Assembly (NCBI GenBank): GCA_030847615.1
Contig: JAUMIR010000003.1
Span: forward strand, 26,844,501-26,908,500
Reading direction: 5' to 3'
From: Gambelia wislizenii
Lineage: Eukaryota > Chordata > Lepidosauria > Squamata > Crotaphytidae
DNA: 64,000 nt
The notes under the pieces are model-generated. The model made no database searches, had not been told where the DNA came from, and saw only the letters and a list, made by a program, of their open reading frames with translations. Positions within the stretch are counted from its first letter, which is position 1. The number at the start of each line of letters is the position of its first letter. Made by a program: the position numbers and the translations under genes. Shown one piece after another: positions 44,180 through 55,167 of the stretch.

Positions 44180-47100
44180 AATTAAATTGGTTAATCCAAT
44201 GAGAAAATATAGATGGAAATTGAAGGAAGGAATGTTAAAAGATGAAAAAAATTGTAGATAAAGTAAAGAAGGAAATACAGTAATTCTTCAAATATAATAA
44301 TACCAACGATGTCAATGAGAGAATAACTTGGGACGCTTTTAAAGCAACAGTTAGAGGAGTTTTTCTTCAGAGAGGTGCAAAACTCAAAAAAATCAGACAA
44401 GAAAAATCTGAAAATTTGATAAAAGAGTTAAAAGAAAAAGAAGAAAAATAGAGAATGAACCCCCAAAATACAAAACTACAAATGGAACACACTCCCTCAG
44501 GGCGTAGTGGGGTCTCCTCCCTTGGAGGTCTTTAAGGAGAGGCTGGATTGCCATCTGTCGGGGCTGCTTTGATCAAGATTTCCTGCATGGCGGGGGGTTG
44601 GACTGGATGGCCCTCGTGGTCTCTTCCAACTCTAAAATTCTATGATTCTATAAGCATTAAGAGCAGACTTAACGGAAAAGATTGGAAATAACTTAAGAAG
44701 AATAAAACAAAAATACTTTGAAAGAGCTAATAAAGTGGGACGGTGGCTGGCACATCGTTTAAAAAAAGACTCTGAGAGGAAGGTAATTTCGGAAATAAAG
44801 GTGGGAGAATTAAGATATGTGGCACAAAAGGAGATCAAGTCAGCATTTGTAAACTATTACAAAACATTGTATGGAAGAACAGAGAAAACAGAAATAGAAG
44901 AAATGGAAGAAATTAATTATATCAAAAAAATTGGAATAAGACACTCTCGGAAGATATGAAAGAAAAATTGGAACAACCTGTTGGAAGAGATGAGATCTGT
45001 GATGCAATAAAACAGTTAAAATCGGGAAAATCACCAGGCCAAGATGGCTTTATACCGGAATTTTATAAGACTTTTCAAGATGAGCTGATTACTCCAATGC
45101 AACAATTATTGAATATGATACCAACAGAAGGAATACTGGACTCATGGAAGATAGCAAATATCATAGTCATCCCAAAAGAGAATAAAGACAAAACAAATAT
45201 GGCAAATTATCACCCGATATCTTTATTAAATGTGGATTACAAAATTTATACAACAATCATAGCAAACAGATTAAATACTATTATCAAAGAATTAATTCAT
45301 GATGATCAATGTGGATTTATCAAAGGAAGACATCTGTCAAGTAATATTAGAATGATGATTAAAGCAATTGAATATTATGATAAGGCCATTGACAAGAAAG
45401 CGGCACTCATATTTTTGGACATGGAGAAAGCGTTCGACAACATGAAAAGGTCATTCATTATGGCATCACTGAAAAGTTTGAATTTTGGAGAAACATTTAT
45501 TAAAAGGGTGCAAGCAATATATAGTTCACAAAAAGCTTATCTAAGAATAAACAATGAAAACACTGAAATATTTGACATTTATAAAGGTACCCAACAAGGA
45601 TGCCCAATGTCGCCTATACTTTTTATACTAACCTTGGAGAGTTTAAACAATCAAATAAGAAATAATAGTCAATTGCCAGGCCTTAAGGTTAAAAATCAGG
45701 AGTATAAAATAAGGGCGTTTGCAGATGATATTGCTATGATTCTAGAAGATCCAGTGGAAAATATTGAGGGACTGTTTGAGCTAATTTAAAACTACAGAAG
45801 ACTGGCAGGACTGAAAATTAATAAAGATAAAATGGCGATAATAAAAAAGCTAATGATCAAGGAAGAATCTCAACTAAAAGAAAAATCAGAATGTAAGATT
45901 GAGAAAAAAGTTAAATATCTTGGAGTATGGATAAACAAAAAGAATACTAATCTGTATGAGAACAATTATAGAAGATTATGGGATGAGATAAAAACAGACC
46001 TAAAATGCTGGAATAGATTGGAGCTATCTTTATTTGGTAGGATAAACACAATAAAAATGAATATTCTCCCAAAATGTCTTTTTTATATTTCAGAATCTAC
46101 CAATATTACATAATGAAAAAATACTACAAAAATGGACATATGAATTAAACAAATTTATATGGGGTGGCAGGAAAGCCAGGATTAAGTGGTCCACATTAAT
46201 AAGAAATTATAAAGAAGGCGGCGCCTCACTACCTGACTTGAAAGCATATTATGTAGCAAGTGGATTTAATTGGCTAATTGACTGGATTAAGCTTGAAAAT
46301 ATAAGGACTCTAACAATAGAAAGCTATTCTATTAGATTTGGTTGGCATGCTTATTTGGAGTATGATAAACAATGAGTGAATAAAGAATTTGAAAATCATA
46401 TTATCAGGAAAGCTCTAATAAAAATCTGGCAAAAACGTCAAAAAATCAGTTCTATTCAAAATTGTCCACTTGGATTTCACCGCAAGAAGCTTTTTTTTGG
46501 AAGATGGGAAAATACTGATAATAGGATAAGATATAAAGATTTAATAAATCCTGAAGGTACTAAAAGAGTGGGAACAACTATTATGGATACGAGGGAAGAA
46601 TTAGAAAAAAAAGGAGTGAGTATGAATTAGTTCAAATTTCTTCAAATTAAAAATAAATTTCAAGAAGATAAGACAAAGTATGAATTTGAAGTTTCTGAAT
46701 CGGAATTGGATGGAATAATTTGGAAAGAAAAGGATAAATTTATATCAAAGTGTTATAAACTTCTCATGGAAAGGAAAACAGAAACAGAAAAAATTTCGGA
46801 AGCAATGACAAGATGGGCCCAAGATCTCAGAGATCCAATAATCCTGGATGAATGGGAAAGAGCTTGGAAAGAAACATACAACTTTACGGTGTGCATAACT
46901 CTTAAGAAAAACCACTTTAAGGTAGTGAATAGGTGGTATTTATCACCATTAAGACTTAGTAAAATCTATAAAACAAAAGAAAACAAATGTTGGCATTGTG
47001 AAAAAGACACCAGCACATTATGCCATATGTGGTGGGGATGTTCTAAGATTCAGAAGTTTTGGCATAACATTCACAAGGATATACAAAAGATATTTAAGAT

Positions 47101-47413
47101 ACAGTTTGTGATGGATCCGAAGCTGTACCTATTAAACATAACATCAAACTTGGAACAGAGTTTTGCAAAATGGCATGGGAGAGTACTATTATATTTAGTA
47201 ACAGCGGCAAGAATAAACTTTGCAACAAACTGGGAAAAAAAAGATCTACCCCCATTAGATGAATGGATACTAAAAATGAGAGAGATGTATGAGAATAATA
47301 AATTGACATATATTATTAACAAAAAAAGATGGAAAAAAAATGAGAAGAAGAGTGGACGCCAATCCACGAATACTGGAAAACAAGATGGAACATTAAAACA
47401 AGTATATAAATAG
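44180..47413 (+). pseudogene. L1 ORF2 remnant, reverse transcriptase without endonuclease
   Basis: In order: the linker (44200-44456), a CR1 tail insertion, the pre-RT region (NYYKTLYGR near 44865) and the RT core in an open frame 44956-45789. Seen there are SGKSPGQDGFIPEFYK, PISLLN, CGFIKGRH, IFLDMEKAFDNM, TQQGCPMSPILFIL and the catalytic FADD at 45718-45729. A stop follows at 45787. Further pieces are at 45832-46113, 46376-46630 and 46706-47413, the last with the C-terminal cysteine motif CWHCEKDTSTLCHMWWGC. The N-terminal APE endonuclease is absent, so it could not insert in the normal way even before the stops. Confidence 0.85.
44483..44651 (+). mobile_element. CR1 3' tail inside the L1
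   Basis: TGGAACACACTCCCTC to the ATTCTATGATTCTATA tail, 169 bp of CR1 3' end, plus strand, interrupting L1 ORF2. Very similar to 8308-8478, so of comparable age to that copy. Confidence 0.85.
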
Positions 47414-48608
47414 ATAAAAGGAATGAACTTAGACTGGAAGATAAAATAATGAAGGATAAGAGACTAACAAGAGCATGGAACTGGAAATCTATGGCTGCAA
47501 ATAAAAATAGATAAAGAAATTTTGAAACTTTTAAAGAAAATAATGCATTTAGAGACAATTAAGAGAAAGTTAAGGAAAAATTAAGGATATCTGTTATGGG
47601 ATGGATATAGAGTTTGACTAAGAAGGTACAAGATATAAGGATCAAGGTAATGATAATATGGCAAGAAAACAGAACGTAATGAAAGGAGGAATAAGGGGGA
47701 TGGAAATATATATATATATATGTGACGCTGAACTCAAACAAAGGGGAACAAGGGGAGTCAAGATTGTATGAGAGGGAAGGAGGAAGGAAGATGGGAGAGA
47801 ATGAGAGTATGTGTAGAAGGTGCGAGTTATGAGAGAATTGGGAAGAGAGATTAAAGAAACGTAAAGACGAAGAGTGCAGTAGGAGGGAAGAATGAGAAGG
47901 GAGAAGATGTTGGAATGTGTAAAGAAAAGTTATATGTATGTATGGATATTTGCATGTTTATAATTTGAAGTCATTAAAAATATAAATAAAAAAAACTTGA
48001 ATGGGAATACTATTTGGATATACACTATGGGGACACACATCAGTCACCTATCCTCATAACAGGTGTAGAATCTGTGTCCCTCCTGAGGCTGTGGGATTCG
48101 ATCTTCTATCATCCCCAGCCAAAATTGCCAGTGGTGAGGGGTAATGGGTTCTATAGCCCAGCAAGACCTTCAGGACCACTGATTCCTCACAATTCATCTT
48201 GAAAACAATTATTTTAAAAACATACAGGATCATATACATTAGGATTTAGATTATGAATCAGAAACAAAAAGGCTTTTGTAGATCTACATTCTAAACAAAC
48301 CATATTCATTAAGAAAATATGCCTCTCTCCCAGGATTTGACAGTCAATCTGGTTTTTGAATGTGGGATAGGGAAAAGGGGGAAGAAGCATTCTGGAATTC
48401 TGTAGATAAAGAAGGAAAAGAAGAAGAAGAAGATGAAATGAACAAGATAAGATTGTTGAAGGACTCCAGATGATCATATCACATGACTCTGATAGATCCC
48501 ACACTTCTCTCTGCAGCAATTCTAATTTTCCAGAAAGAGCAAACCTTAACACAGATAGATTATAGAACTGGGGGAGGGAATACCTAGATCTATACAATGA
48601 CCCATGAA

Positions 48609-49132
48609 TGTTAAGGTGATGGGATATACAATCACTGGAAATTTATACTGTAAAGAGCTGGCATGGTATAATATGCTATAGCCTGCAGGGACCAGCAATG
48701 AGCAGGCTAGATGCAGCTGGTGAGCATACCTAGATTATGTCTGGGAGACAGGTGTGGGAAGGACATGTGAAGGATGAAGCCTTATCTGTATGGGAAAATG
48801 TGTGTGTGAACCACTAACTGTATAACCATGACTGACTAGAGATCACGCACTTCTCTAGACCTGGATTTTGCTCTCAGATTGTGTGCATTCAGTCTGGGAT
48901 GTACAGTGCAAGACTGTGCTGTGTATTGTGCTGTGATATGCAGTCTGTAAACTAGGAGTCTCAGACTCATGGTAAATATTACTACAATATGCTTTAGTAA
49001 AGAGAAATAGTTTAGACACACATCTGTGTCTGTGTGCTCATTTCTTTGCCTGATGATTTCAACTCTGCTGCAACAAATTTTGCTGCCTGGTTCTCTTGGT
49101 ATTCTCAGAGGTACCAATGCGCTACCGTGACA
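48609..49132. mobile_element. Solo LTR, 524 bp
   Basis: Begins TGTTAAGG and ends CCGTGACA (TG...CA), flanked by the 5-bp duplication ATGAA at 48604-48608 and 49133-49137. No internal retroviral coding sequence. Family not identified; strand uncertain. Confidence 0.6.
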
Positions 49133-49139
49133 ATGAAGA

Positions 49140-49755
49140 TGTTGTCTGAAGCTGAGATGCCTTCCACTGAGAGGGGAAGGCTTTCAGAGTTTCAGCTTAT
49201 ATAAAGCATTTGGCCTACCTGTATGACTGTCATAGTTCATGACAAATGGAGACAGAAGTGCCTTATTGTCTTGGCTTCTTGAGAGAGGGGAGTGTAGAGA
49301 ACATACATAATGCAAGCCATTAGGTTGAAAGATCTGAAAAAGGGAAAGAAAGTCATACCTTGAAAGGGAAAAAGGGAAGGCTGGAGTCACCATACCTGAA
49401 AGGACAGAAAAAGATCAGAGTGCAGATTGAACCCTAACAGTTGATTCAGTATATAATGCTTTTAAGATGGAAACCCTAAATCCATTACTTGGGCAGACTC
49501 TTACTGTAGTCCCATTAAAAATCAATGGGAATGCCCCAGTACAGAGAGAAGTTATTATTGCAGCTTCTGGACTCCTATAAAAAAGGTGAACAGGTGAGGA
49601 CGTAGGTCTGCAGAAACAGTACGACATCACAAAATAACATGAAATCAGTATGGCAGGAAACCACCTGCAGGAAGTTACACTAAGGTAAATATTAGGAAGA
49701 GGGATCATTATAGGGCATTGTGTAAAATTAAAAGGACTAAAATCAGACTTCTTAC
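49140..49755. other. Intron next to EGF exon 3, nothing recognised
   Basis: No repeat family, RNA gene or exon seen. Confidence 0.35.
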
Positions 49756-49884
49756 CAGTATCACAGTGATCTCCAATCCAGCCTGGACGGCAATTGCATT
49801 TCCCTGAACGATGATCGCACACTCCACCATTGTTACAGCTACAGGTCTGCTTGCATTTCTCTCCATATTTTCCAGGCTCGCACT
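49756..49884 (-). CDS. MEGF6: MEGF6-like exon, EGF repeat 3 of the window
   Basis: 129 bp, phase 1-1, acceptor GTAG and donor GTAAG. It encodes CEPGKYGEKC, KQTCSC, NNGGVC and ends GWIGDHCDT, eight cysteines. The N-N-G-G-x-C loop is the classic laminin-EGF form. The following intron runs 8.5 kb to 41285 and is mostly one L1 insertion (41855-47991) plus a solo LTR (48609-49132). Confidence 0.88.
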
Positions 49885-50077
49885 CTACAATGAAACAAAA
49901 CAGTTTCACTTCAGGGTTGTGAATGAGAACCCAGTCTTGGTGGTTAGTCCCCACAACTTTGGTAAGACAGAATGCAACCAAAGTGATTGTTGCTCACAAG
50001 AACTTTGGGTGGTGCTGGATAGCAACTGAATTAAATAAACAAAGCAAACAAAGTTTTAAATCTTTGCTGGAATGTAC

Positions 50078-50206
50078 CCCGTTCGCAGGCTGTTCCAGTC
50101 CAACCTCTGAGGCATATGCAGTGTCCAGTTGTATGGTTACAAGTAGCTTGATTTTGACATTTGCAATGCTGTAGGCAGTTCTTGCCATACCAACCTGGAG
50201 GGCAAG
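50078..50206 (-). CDS. MEGF6: MEGF6-like exon, EGF repeat 2 of the window
   Basis: 129 bp, phase 1-1, acceptor ACAG and donor GTAC. It encodes CPPGWYGKNC then LQHCKC and ends GWTGTACER, with eight cysteines in family spacing. An N-H-T sequon sits in the loop after the fifth cysteine, so this repeat could carry an N-glycan (inference). It lies only 194 bp below the next exon (49756-49884), the shortest intron in the window. A 3.2 kb intron separates it from the previous exon and contains a hAT remnant, a foldback element and a CR1 tail. Confidence 0.88.
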
Positions 50207-50442
50207 CTGTGACCAAGAATTTATTTCAGTTTAACATGAACAGATGATCACAAAACCTGTACAGAGGAACATTTTAAACAAAAATAATGGCCAAGATCAT
50301 GGATCAGAAGATGTATTGCATATGTATGATGCACACAGTATGTCTCCCATTCAAACCCCTCCAAACCCACCTTTTCTCTGCTGCAGGACTCCCAACACAT
50401 CCATTTCCTGGCCAGTGGAGAGTTGGAGGAGGGAGTTAGGCA

Positions 50443-50499
50443 GAGAATCATAGAGCTGGAAGAGATCACAAGGGCCATCTAGTCCAACCCCCTGCTATG
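50443..50499 (-). mobile_element. CR1 3' tail fragment
   Basis: AGAATCATAGAGCTGGAAGA to CCAACCCCCTGCTATG, the last 57 bp of CR1 on the minus strand. Confidence 0.75.
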
Positions 50500-51385
50500 T
50501 CCAGTTATTTTCCTATAACTGGATGTACAGCAACAGGCATCCTTCAGGACTTCCTGGGAGTCCTCTGGGGGTCCCTAAAGATGATGTCAGGCTTCTTCGC
50601 AAGTAAAACATCCATCTTTTGAGAATCTTGAGATATGTCTCCAGTCAGTGCAAGGAGAAAAGCTGTCTACTCCACTATTACTGCTGAGTCCATTAAGGAC
50701 CAATGTTTCTGACCCAAGACATACTTTGGCTCTGGCATCTTTTGCTGTATTGAACAAGTGATGTCAAATCATTTGCTTTTGGTCTAATTCTTAAATCCAT
50801 TTTTGAAGTGGAGAAATCACACAGATGGAATGGAAGCTGCCTTATACATAACATTTGTTAGTGTGCCTAGCTCAATAGTCTACTCATACATTCTGCAGAT
50901 ATCCAGATACTCTGGAAGACATCTTTGCTATTATTTGTTTGGTTTTTTAAATAAAATAATAGAAGACACCAGGAGCAGAACTTGAGACTTCCTTTTTGCA
51001 AAGTATGGGTGAATGGTCACTGTTCTTCAGTATCTCTCTGACATATTTTTGGAAACCATTTTTGGCTGCCTGCTCCTGTTTTGTGGCTCAGCATTAGCCA
51101 CCTCAAGTGTTTTTTAATTTTTATTTGCAGAAAGGTGGAAATTTAACTTTTTATAAGAATATTTACCTCAGTATTATAAATTTCTTTTCACATGAAGGTG
51201 AAGCCAAACAAAAATCTTACTATGCATAAACAATGCAGTGAGAAATTATTTATCAAGTAATAACATAAATTTGGTTCTTTGAAGCTTGAGGAATTATTTT
51301 CGAGAGCATATTGTGCATATTATGACAAAACTTGAGAGCCCCTTTGTTAGCCAACCAAATTTAATTTATATGCCACTTCTCTCCT
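50500..51385. other. Intron between EGF exons 1 and 2, nothing recognised
   Basis: No repeat family, RNA gene or exon seen. Confidence 0.35.
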
Positions 51386-51710
51386 CAGGGGTTGTCTAAA
51401 TGGTGAAAACAACCCTCATGGAATTCACTGGGAATACTACCTGTCTAAGTGGGATTCCACATAAATCCACAGTATTCAGAAGGAGGGGGTGCCAAAATGG
51501 CAAAAACAGCCCTTAGTTTACACTGCCAATAAAGCGCTACATTGCAAATATGCTGGCAAAAGTAGCAACATCCCCTGGCACGCTATATTTGGGTGTTTTA
51601 CCTTCCCCCCTCCTGAATGAGGCGATGCTGTGCTGCAATCCGTGGAAACTATGAGCTATCTTAGCAGTATATTTAGAGGAATATTTGCCCGTGTAAACGA
51701 CCCCCAAGTG
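51386..51710. mobile_element. hAT-like element, short copy
   Basis: Left end CAGGGGTTGTCTAAATGG and right end, inward, GGGGGTCGTTTACACGGG. The right 204 bp equals that of the element at 29518-30275. It lacks the middle part of that copy, so it is an internal-deletion derivative. Confidence 0.6.
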
Positions 51711-52297
51711 TAATTGAGCGGGAATTCAAACACTGCTCTCTCAGAGTCCTTTGTCAACAAAGACCCTGCATATTAATGTCTAAGATATCAGAGCAAGGGC
51801 TTCCCTGCTGACGTGGAAAGGTCAAAAGTCTGACCATAAGGCAAAAGTTAAGAGAGTCATACTTAAGGGAAATTTTAGAAGCTGCTGAGTTTTAAAGCTG
51901 TTAAAAAGTCTAAAGGAATAGCAGATTACACCTTTCTAGAGCATTCTAAACCCACCACCAACTAACTGGCACCTTCTATAAATAACAATAGTAATCTAAA
52001 ATGTAAAGGAAAAATTCCACACAAATAGTTTTTACTTGGTGCTTACTTAGTAATTTTCCATTATGGTTTCATGACCACTGTTTAATGATTGGTTAATATT
52101 TCTCTAGTGTACTTCTATGATTTCCTATATCTTGTTGTACGCTGTTGCTGGGTAGATTTTACAAAACTGCCATAAACAGTAAGGTGCCAGATTGCTCATT
52201 TTAAATGTTGGACATCTGGACTGGCATGCCCTTAAATAAACAGCTGTGTTCAGCTCACTAGTGCCTCCATTCTCAAACCCAAAGAGAGATACACCAA

Positions 52298-52641
52298 GGA
52301 CATTTTCAGATATGATTTTCAGCAACAAATATCCCCAAACAGCTCAGTTGCTGCTGCACAGCAGGGAAGCGGTTTTGGATGACGTCGTCCCTCTGCTAAA
52401 CTCCTCCGTGTCACTTCCGTGACAGAATGGAGGAAACAGCGTCATATTTCATTCACGAATGTTGCCTGTGAGTTGTTGCCCCTGAGTGAAATATGATGCA
52501 GTTTCCTCCATTCTGTCATGGAAGTGACATGGAGGGGTTCAGCAGAGGGATGGCATCATCTGAAACCGCTCCCCTGCCACGTGGCAGCAACAGAGCTGTT
52601 TTGGGATATTTGCTGCCAAAAATCGTGTCTGAAAATGTCCC
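52298..52641. mobile_element. Large foldback (hairpin) DNA element, 344 bp
   Basis: Arms of about 150-160 bp, GGACATTTTCAGATATGATT inward and its inverse at the right end, meet near a short loop at 52455-52485. Flanked by CCAAG on both sides (52293-52297 and, after GACATTTT-type end, 52640-52644), a likely 5-bp target duplication. Terminal sequence resembles the foldback at 4200-4478. No coding potential. Confidence 0.75.
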
Positions 52642-52747
52642 AAGTTTCTCTTACACTGCCCTTCTTGACATGTGAGTTTGCTTCTTGCTGAGAAATGGCA
52701 TCCTGACCCAAAATCTGAAGTGGTACATGTATACATTCTGGCTATCT

Positions 52748-53094
52748 TGGAGAAAAGAAGACTGAAAGATGACAAGACAGCTATCTTTAAATATCTGAAG
52801 GAATGTCATGTAGAAGATGGAGTGAGCTAGATTTCTGCTGTTCCAGAGACTGAAACACAAAACCATGGATTCAAATTACAAGAAAAAAGATTCCACCAAA
52901 AAATTATGATGAACTTCTCTATTATAAGAACTGTTCAACATTGAAATAGAAAGCCTTGAGGGAGTAGAGGGCTTTCCCTCTTTGCAGGTCTTCAAACAGA
53001 GGTTGGGTGGGCATCTCTCGGTAGTATTTTAGTTTTGTATTCCTGCATGGTCAGGGGTTGGACTCAATGGGCCTCTAAGATTCTATGATTCTAC
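52748..53094 (+). mobile_element. CR1 LINE 3' fragment
   Basis: Plus strand: GGAGAAAAGAAGACTGAAAG (LEKRRL region), ATATCTGAAGGAATGTCATG, then the 3' UTR ending in ATTCTATGATTCTAC. Many stops. Confidence 0.75.
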
Positions 53095-53404
53095 TACTTC
53101 ACATCTCCACTAACTTGTTCTGCTGTGTATGAGCCAGGCCTTACTTTTGTTTGTAAAGGAAACTTTTTAAAGGGGATGTGTACTCAACTGCATGATCTTC
53201 ATCTGCATTTTGAAAGATGCAGTCCAAACCAGAGCCTGGAAAACATACTTTTCTTTTTTTCTTACTTTCTTTCTTTTACTAAACTCCAGAATCCCTCAAC
53301 CAACTTAGCCATCTTCATCTTACTCTGGTGCAGACACAAGCTGACCACCTCATTTATTCTCTGGAAAAAGTACTGTAGGTACAAATGTAAAATTCATTCT
53401 GTAC

Positions 53405-53533
53405 CTTCCTGACAGAGCAGTCCTTTCCATCCTGCTGCACATCTGCAGGCCCCGCTGACATGGTCGCAGAGCGCTCCATTCTTACAGTTGCAATTCTGAC
53501 TGCAGCCTTGTCCATAACTGTTACCCTGACAAG
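53405..53533 (-). CDS. MEGF6: MEGF6-like exon, EGF repeat 1 of the window
   Basis: First exon of the window in transcript order. It is 129 bp, phase 1-1, with acceptor CCAG before 53533 and donor GTAC after 53405. It encodes one EGF-like repeat beginning ACQGNSYGQGC and ending GWKGLLCQE, with eight cysteines in laminin-EGF spacing. The usual C-P-x-G start is replaced by C-Q-G-N, but the Y-G before the second cysteine and the G-W-x-G near the end are kept. The next exon upstream (5') in the gene is not seen before the window end at 64000, so the preceding intron is longer than 10 kb, or the exon was missed. The extracellular location is known for the family; nothing membrane-spanning is visible here. 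Confidence 0.85.
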
Positions 53534-53599
53534 CTGGCAAGAGAGGAAGAGAAGAGAAAATGAACCATAAAGCCTGGTCACAAGACATCAAAGGGCACA

Positions 53600-55160
53600 T
53601 CAGATTAATTTGGAACTCAGCTCAAGGGAAACAAAGAACAGAAATTGTCTTGGGATGGGCCATTCTTTCAAATCACGCACATGTGTTTGTACATTGATCA
53701 TGAATGAAAAAACAACACGGACTCACAAATATGTATGATCATAACAAAAATCTGATTTTTTTTGTTTTAAATCCAACAACAAATGGAATAATTTGTGTGA
53801 TAGATCAACCATCTTTATCCTATATTTCAAAATGTTTTTGTATAAAACAAACAGCTCCACGCAGCCAGTCTGACAGCCAATTTGTTTATTTGCTATCTGG
53901 CAAGAGAATTTTTCTACAAAGCGGAGAGTTTCTTTTCTTTTTGCAGCTGACAAAATTACTCTAATACAAAATGAGGTTGAGATCTTATCAGGCCCCTCTC
54001 AGAGAAACACAGCAAAGGTGTTACGGACACATCTTCTTCATATTCTGCACAAGCAAACTAAATGAACATGCACATTCAATTAAAAAAAAAATCTCTTCTC
54101 CAGAACACACACACATCTCTGACAAAGTTGCACCAAGAAAATTCCAGCTATTTGCTCCAAATAGAACTATCCAAAATAAATGTTGATGTGAATGTTTTTA
54201 GTTGGATGACAGTGCTTAATTTACATGCTTTATTCTGATTCCCTATTTCAGATCTTGACAGCTTTATTTGAAAGTGGGTATGGAGTGTCAGGCTTTGTGT
54301 GTATGCATGGGGGTTTTCTTTCAAAACCATTGCTTGGAGCATGAAGAAAAACTCTGCACAGTCATGACTGAGTAGAATGAATTACCTGGAATTAGATCAG
54401 TGTCTTGAAATAGTCTCCCCAATGTCTGGAAAGATTACTTTTGTAGACTACACCTCCCAGTCTGCATACTGGGGGAGATTCTGGGAATGCAGACTGAAAC
54501 CCCCCCCCAACTTGCCCCAAATCTTTGCCTGCCCTATTATTTTTCCAACTTTTGCTACATACAGCACAGACAGACACACACAACTAAAATCAGAGGCATA
54601 GTTCAATTTCCACCCAAGAAGACTTTCTCAATAAACTCCTAGAACAATGGGCAGCCATTGTCCATGCAACTGCCAAATGCTTGGCTAATAATGCATTTTG
54701 CTTTTCATTTGCCAACTCAGTCAGGGCCCAGAGATGCTTCTTGGGTTGTACCACCCAGGAAACTTAATGCAACTTTACTCCCTCCTTTAGAATGATATCA
54801 CAGCTCATATATTGGAAGAGACAAGATAACTTTCTGCTCTGAGAGACAAGGAATAGTGGATGTATCCAATAGATGGCTGAGCCAAAATTATCCAGGGTCA
54901 CCTTGAATTGAATCACTGTGGAGATGGGATCACCATTATTATAGAGCTTCTTCCAATGATCACTAACTGTTGGGTATCTTCCCCCCTTTCCCAAGAGACC
55001 CCTGCAGCTATGCTATGCCATGATGCAGCATCACTCTTCACAAAAGGTTCTGGGGTGGAAACAACATTCACCAATGGAGATTTCCGAATAGCTGATTTCA
55101 GAAATCCCCTGAAAAATAGAAATCCCTCAGCTATCCTAGGAAAAGTGCCATGAAACAGAT
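53600..55160. other. Sequence upstream of EGF repeat 1, nothing recognised
   Basis: Probably the next intron of the gene (upstream in the transcript). No exon, repeat family or RNA gene seen. Confidence 0.35.
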
Positions 55161-55167
55161 GAGGAAT

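Larger units (their letters stand above)
41855..47991 (+). mobile_element. L1 LINE, both ends present, internally deleted
   Basis: A 6.1 kb L1-type retrotransposon in the intron between EGF exons 3 and 4, antisense to the gene. It has a long 5' UTR (41855-43643), an ORF1 remnant, ORF2 pieces, a 3' UTR and a short A-rich tail before 47992. ORF1's C-terminal part and the ORF2 endonuclease are missing: ORF1 (to about 44160, ending KLVRVNSVIA) runs directly into the ORF2 linker (RWKLKEGMLKDEK). A CR1 tail (44483-44651) sits in the linker. Frameshifts and stops prevent function. Ends and duplication are well preserved, so it is not very old. Confidence 0.88.
41839..48007 (+). repeat. 16-bp target-site duplication of the L1
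   Basis: AAAACTTGAATGGGAA occurs at 41839-41854 and 47992-48007, directly at both ends of the L1. A perfect 16-bp copy shows one target-primed insertion of the whole element. Confidence 0.85.
3564..53533 (-). other. MEGF6: Partial MEGF6-like gene: 12 internal exons in 50 kb
   Basis: Gene-level entry. Twelve minus-strand exons each carry one laminin-type EGF-like repeat with the spacing C-x8-C-x3-C-x-C-x5-C-x6-C-x-C-x8-C, flanked by consensus acceptors and donors. All exons are phase 1-1, so they join to 1548 bp (516 codons) without a stop. MEGF6 is a large extracellular protein with a long run of such repeats, largely one per exon. The last three repeats here resemble the C-terminal repeats of vertebrate MEGF6 (for example the YG-x2-CEH ending at 5288-5416 and the NPVTGKC/CPPG pattern at 3564-3692). 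The start codon, signal peptide, EMI-type N terminus and final exon(s) are outside the window. MEGF10, MEGF11 or PEAR1 share the repeat type but have fewer repeats, so MEGF6 is preferred but not proven. Function is inferred only: an extracellular or matrix EGF-repeat protein. Confidence 0.72.
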
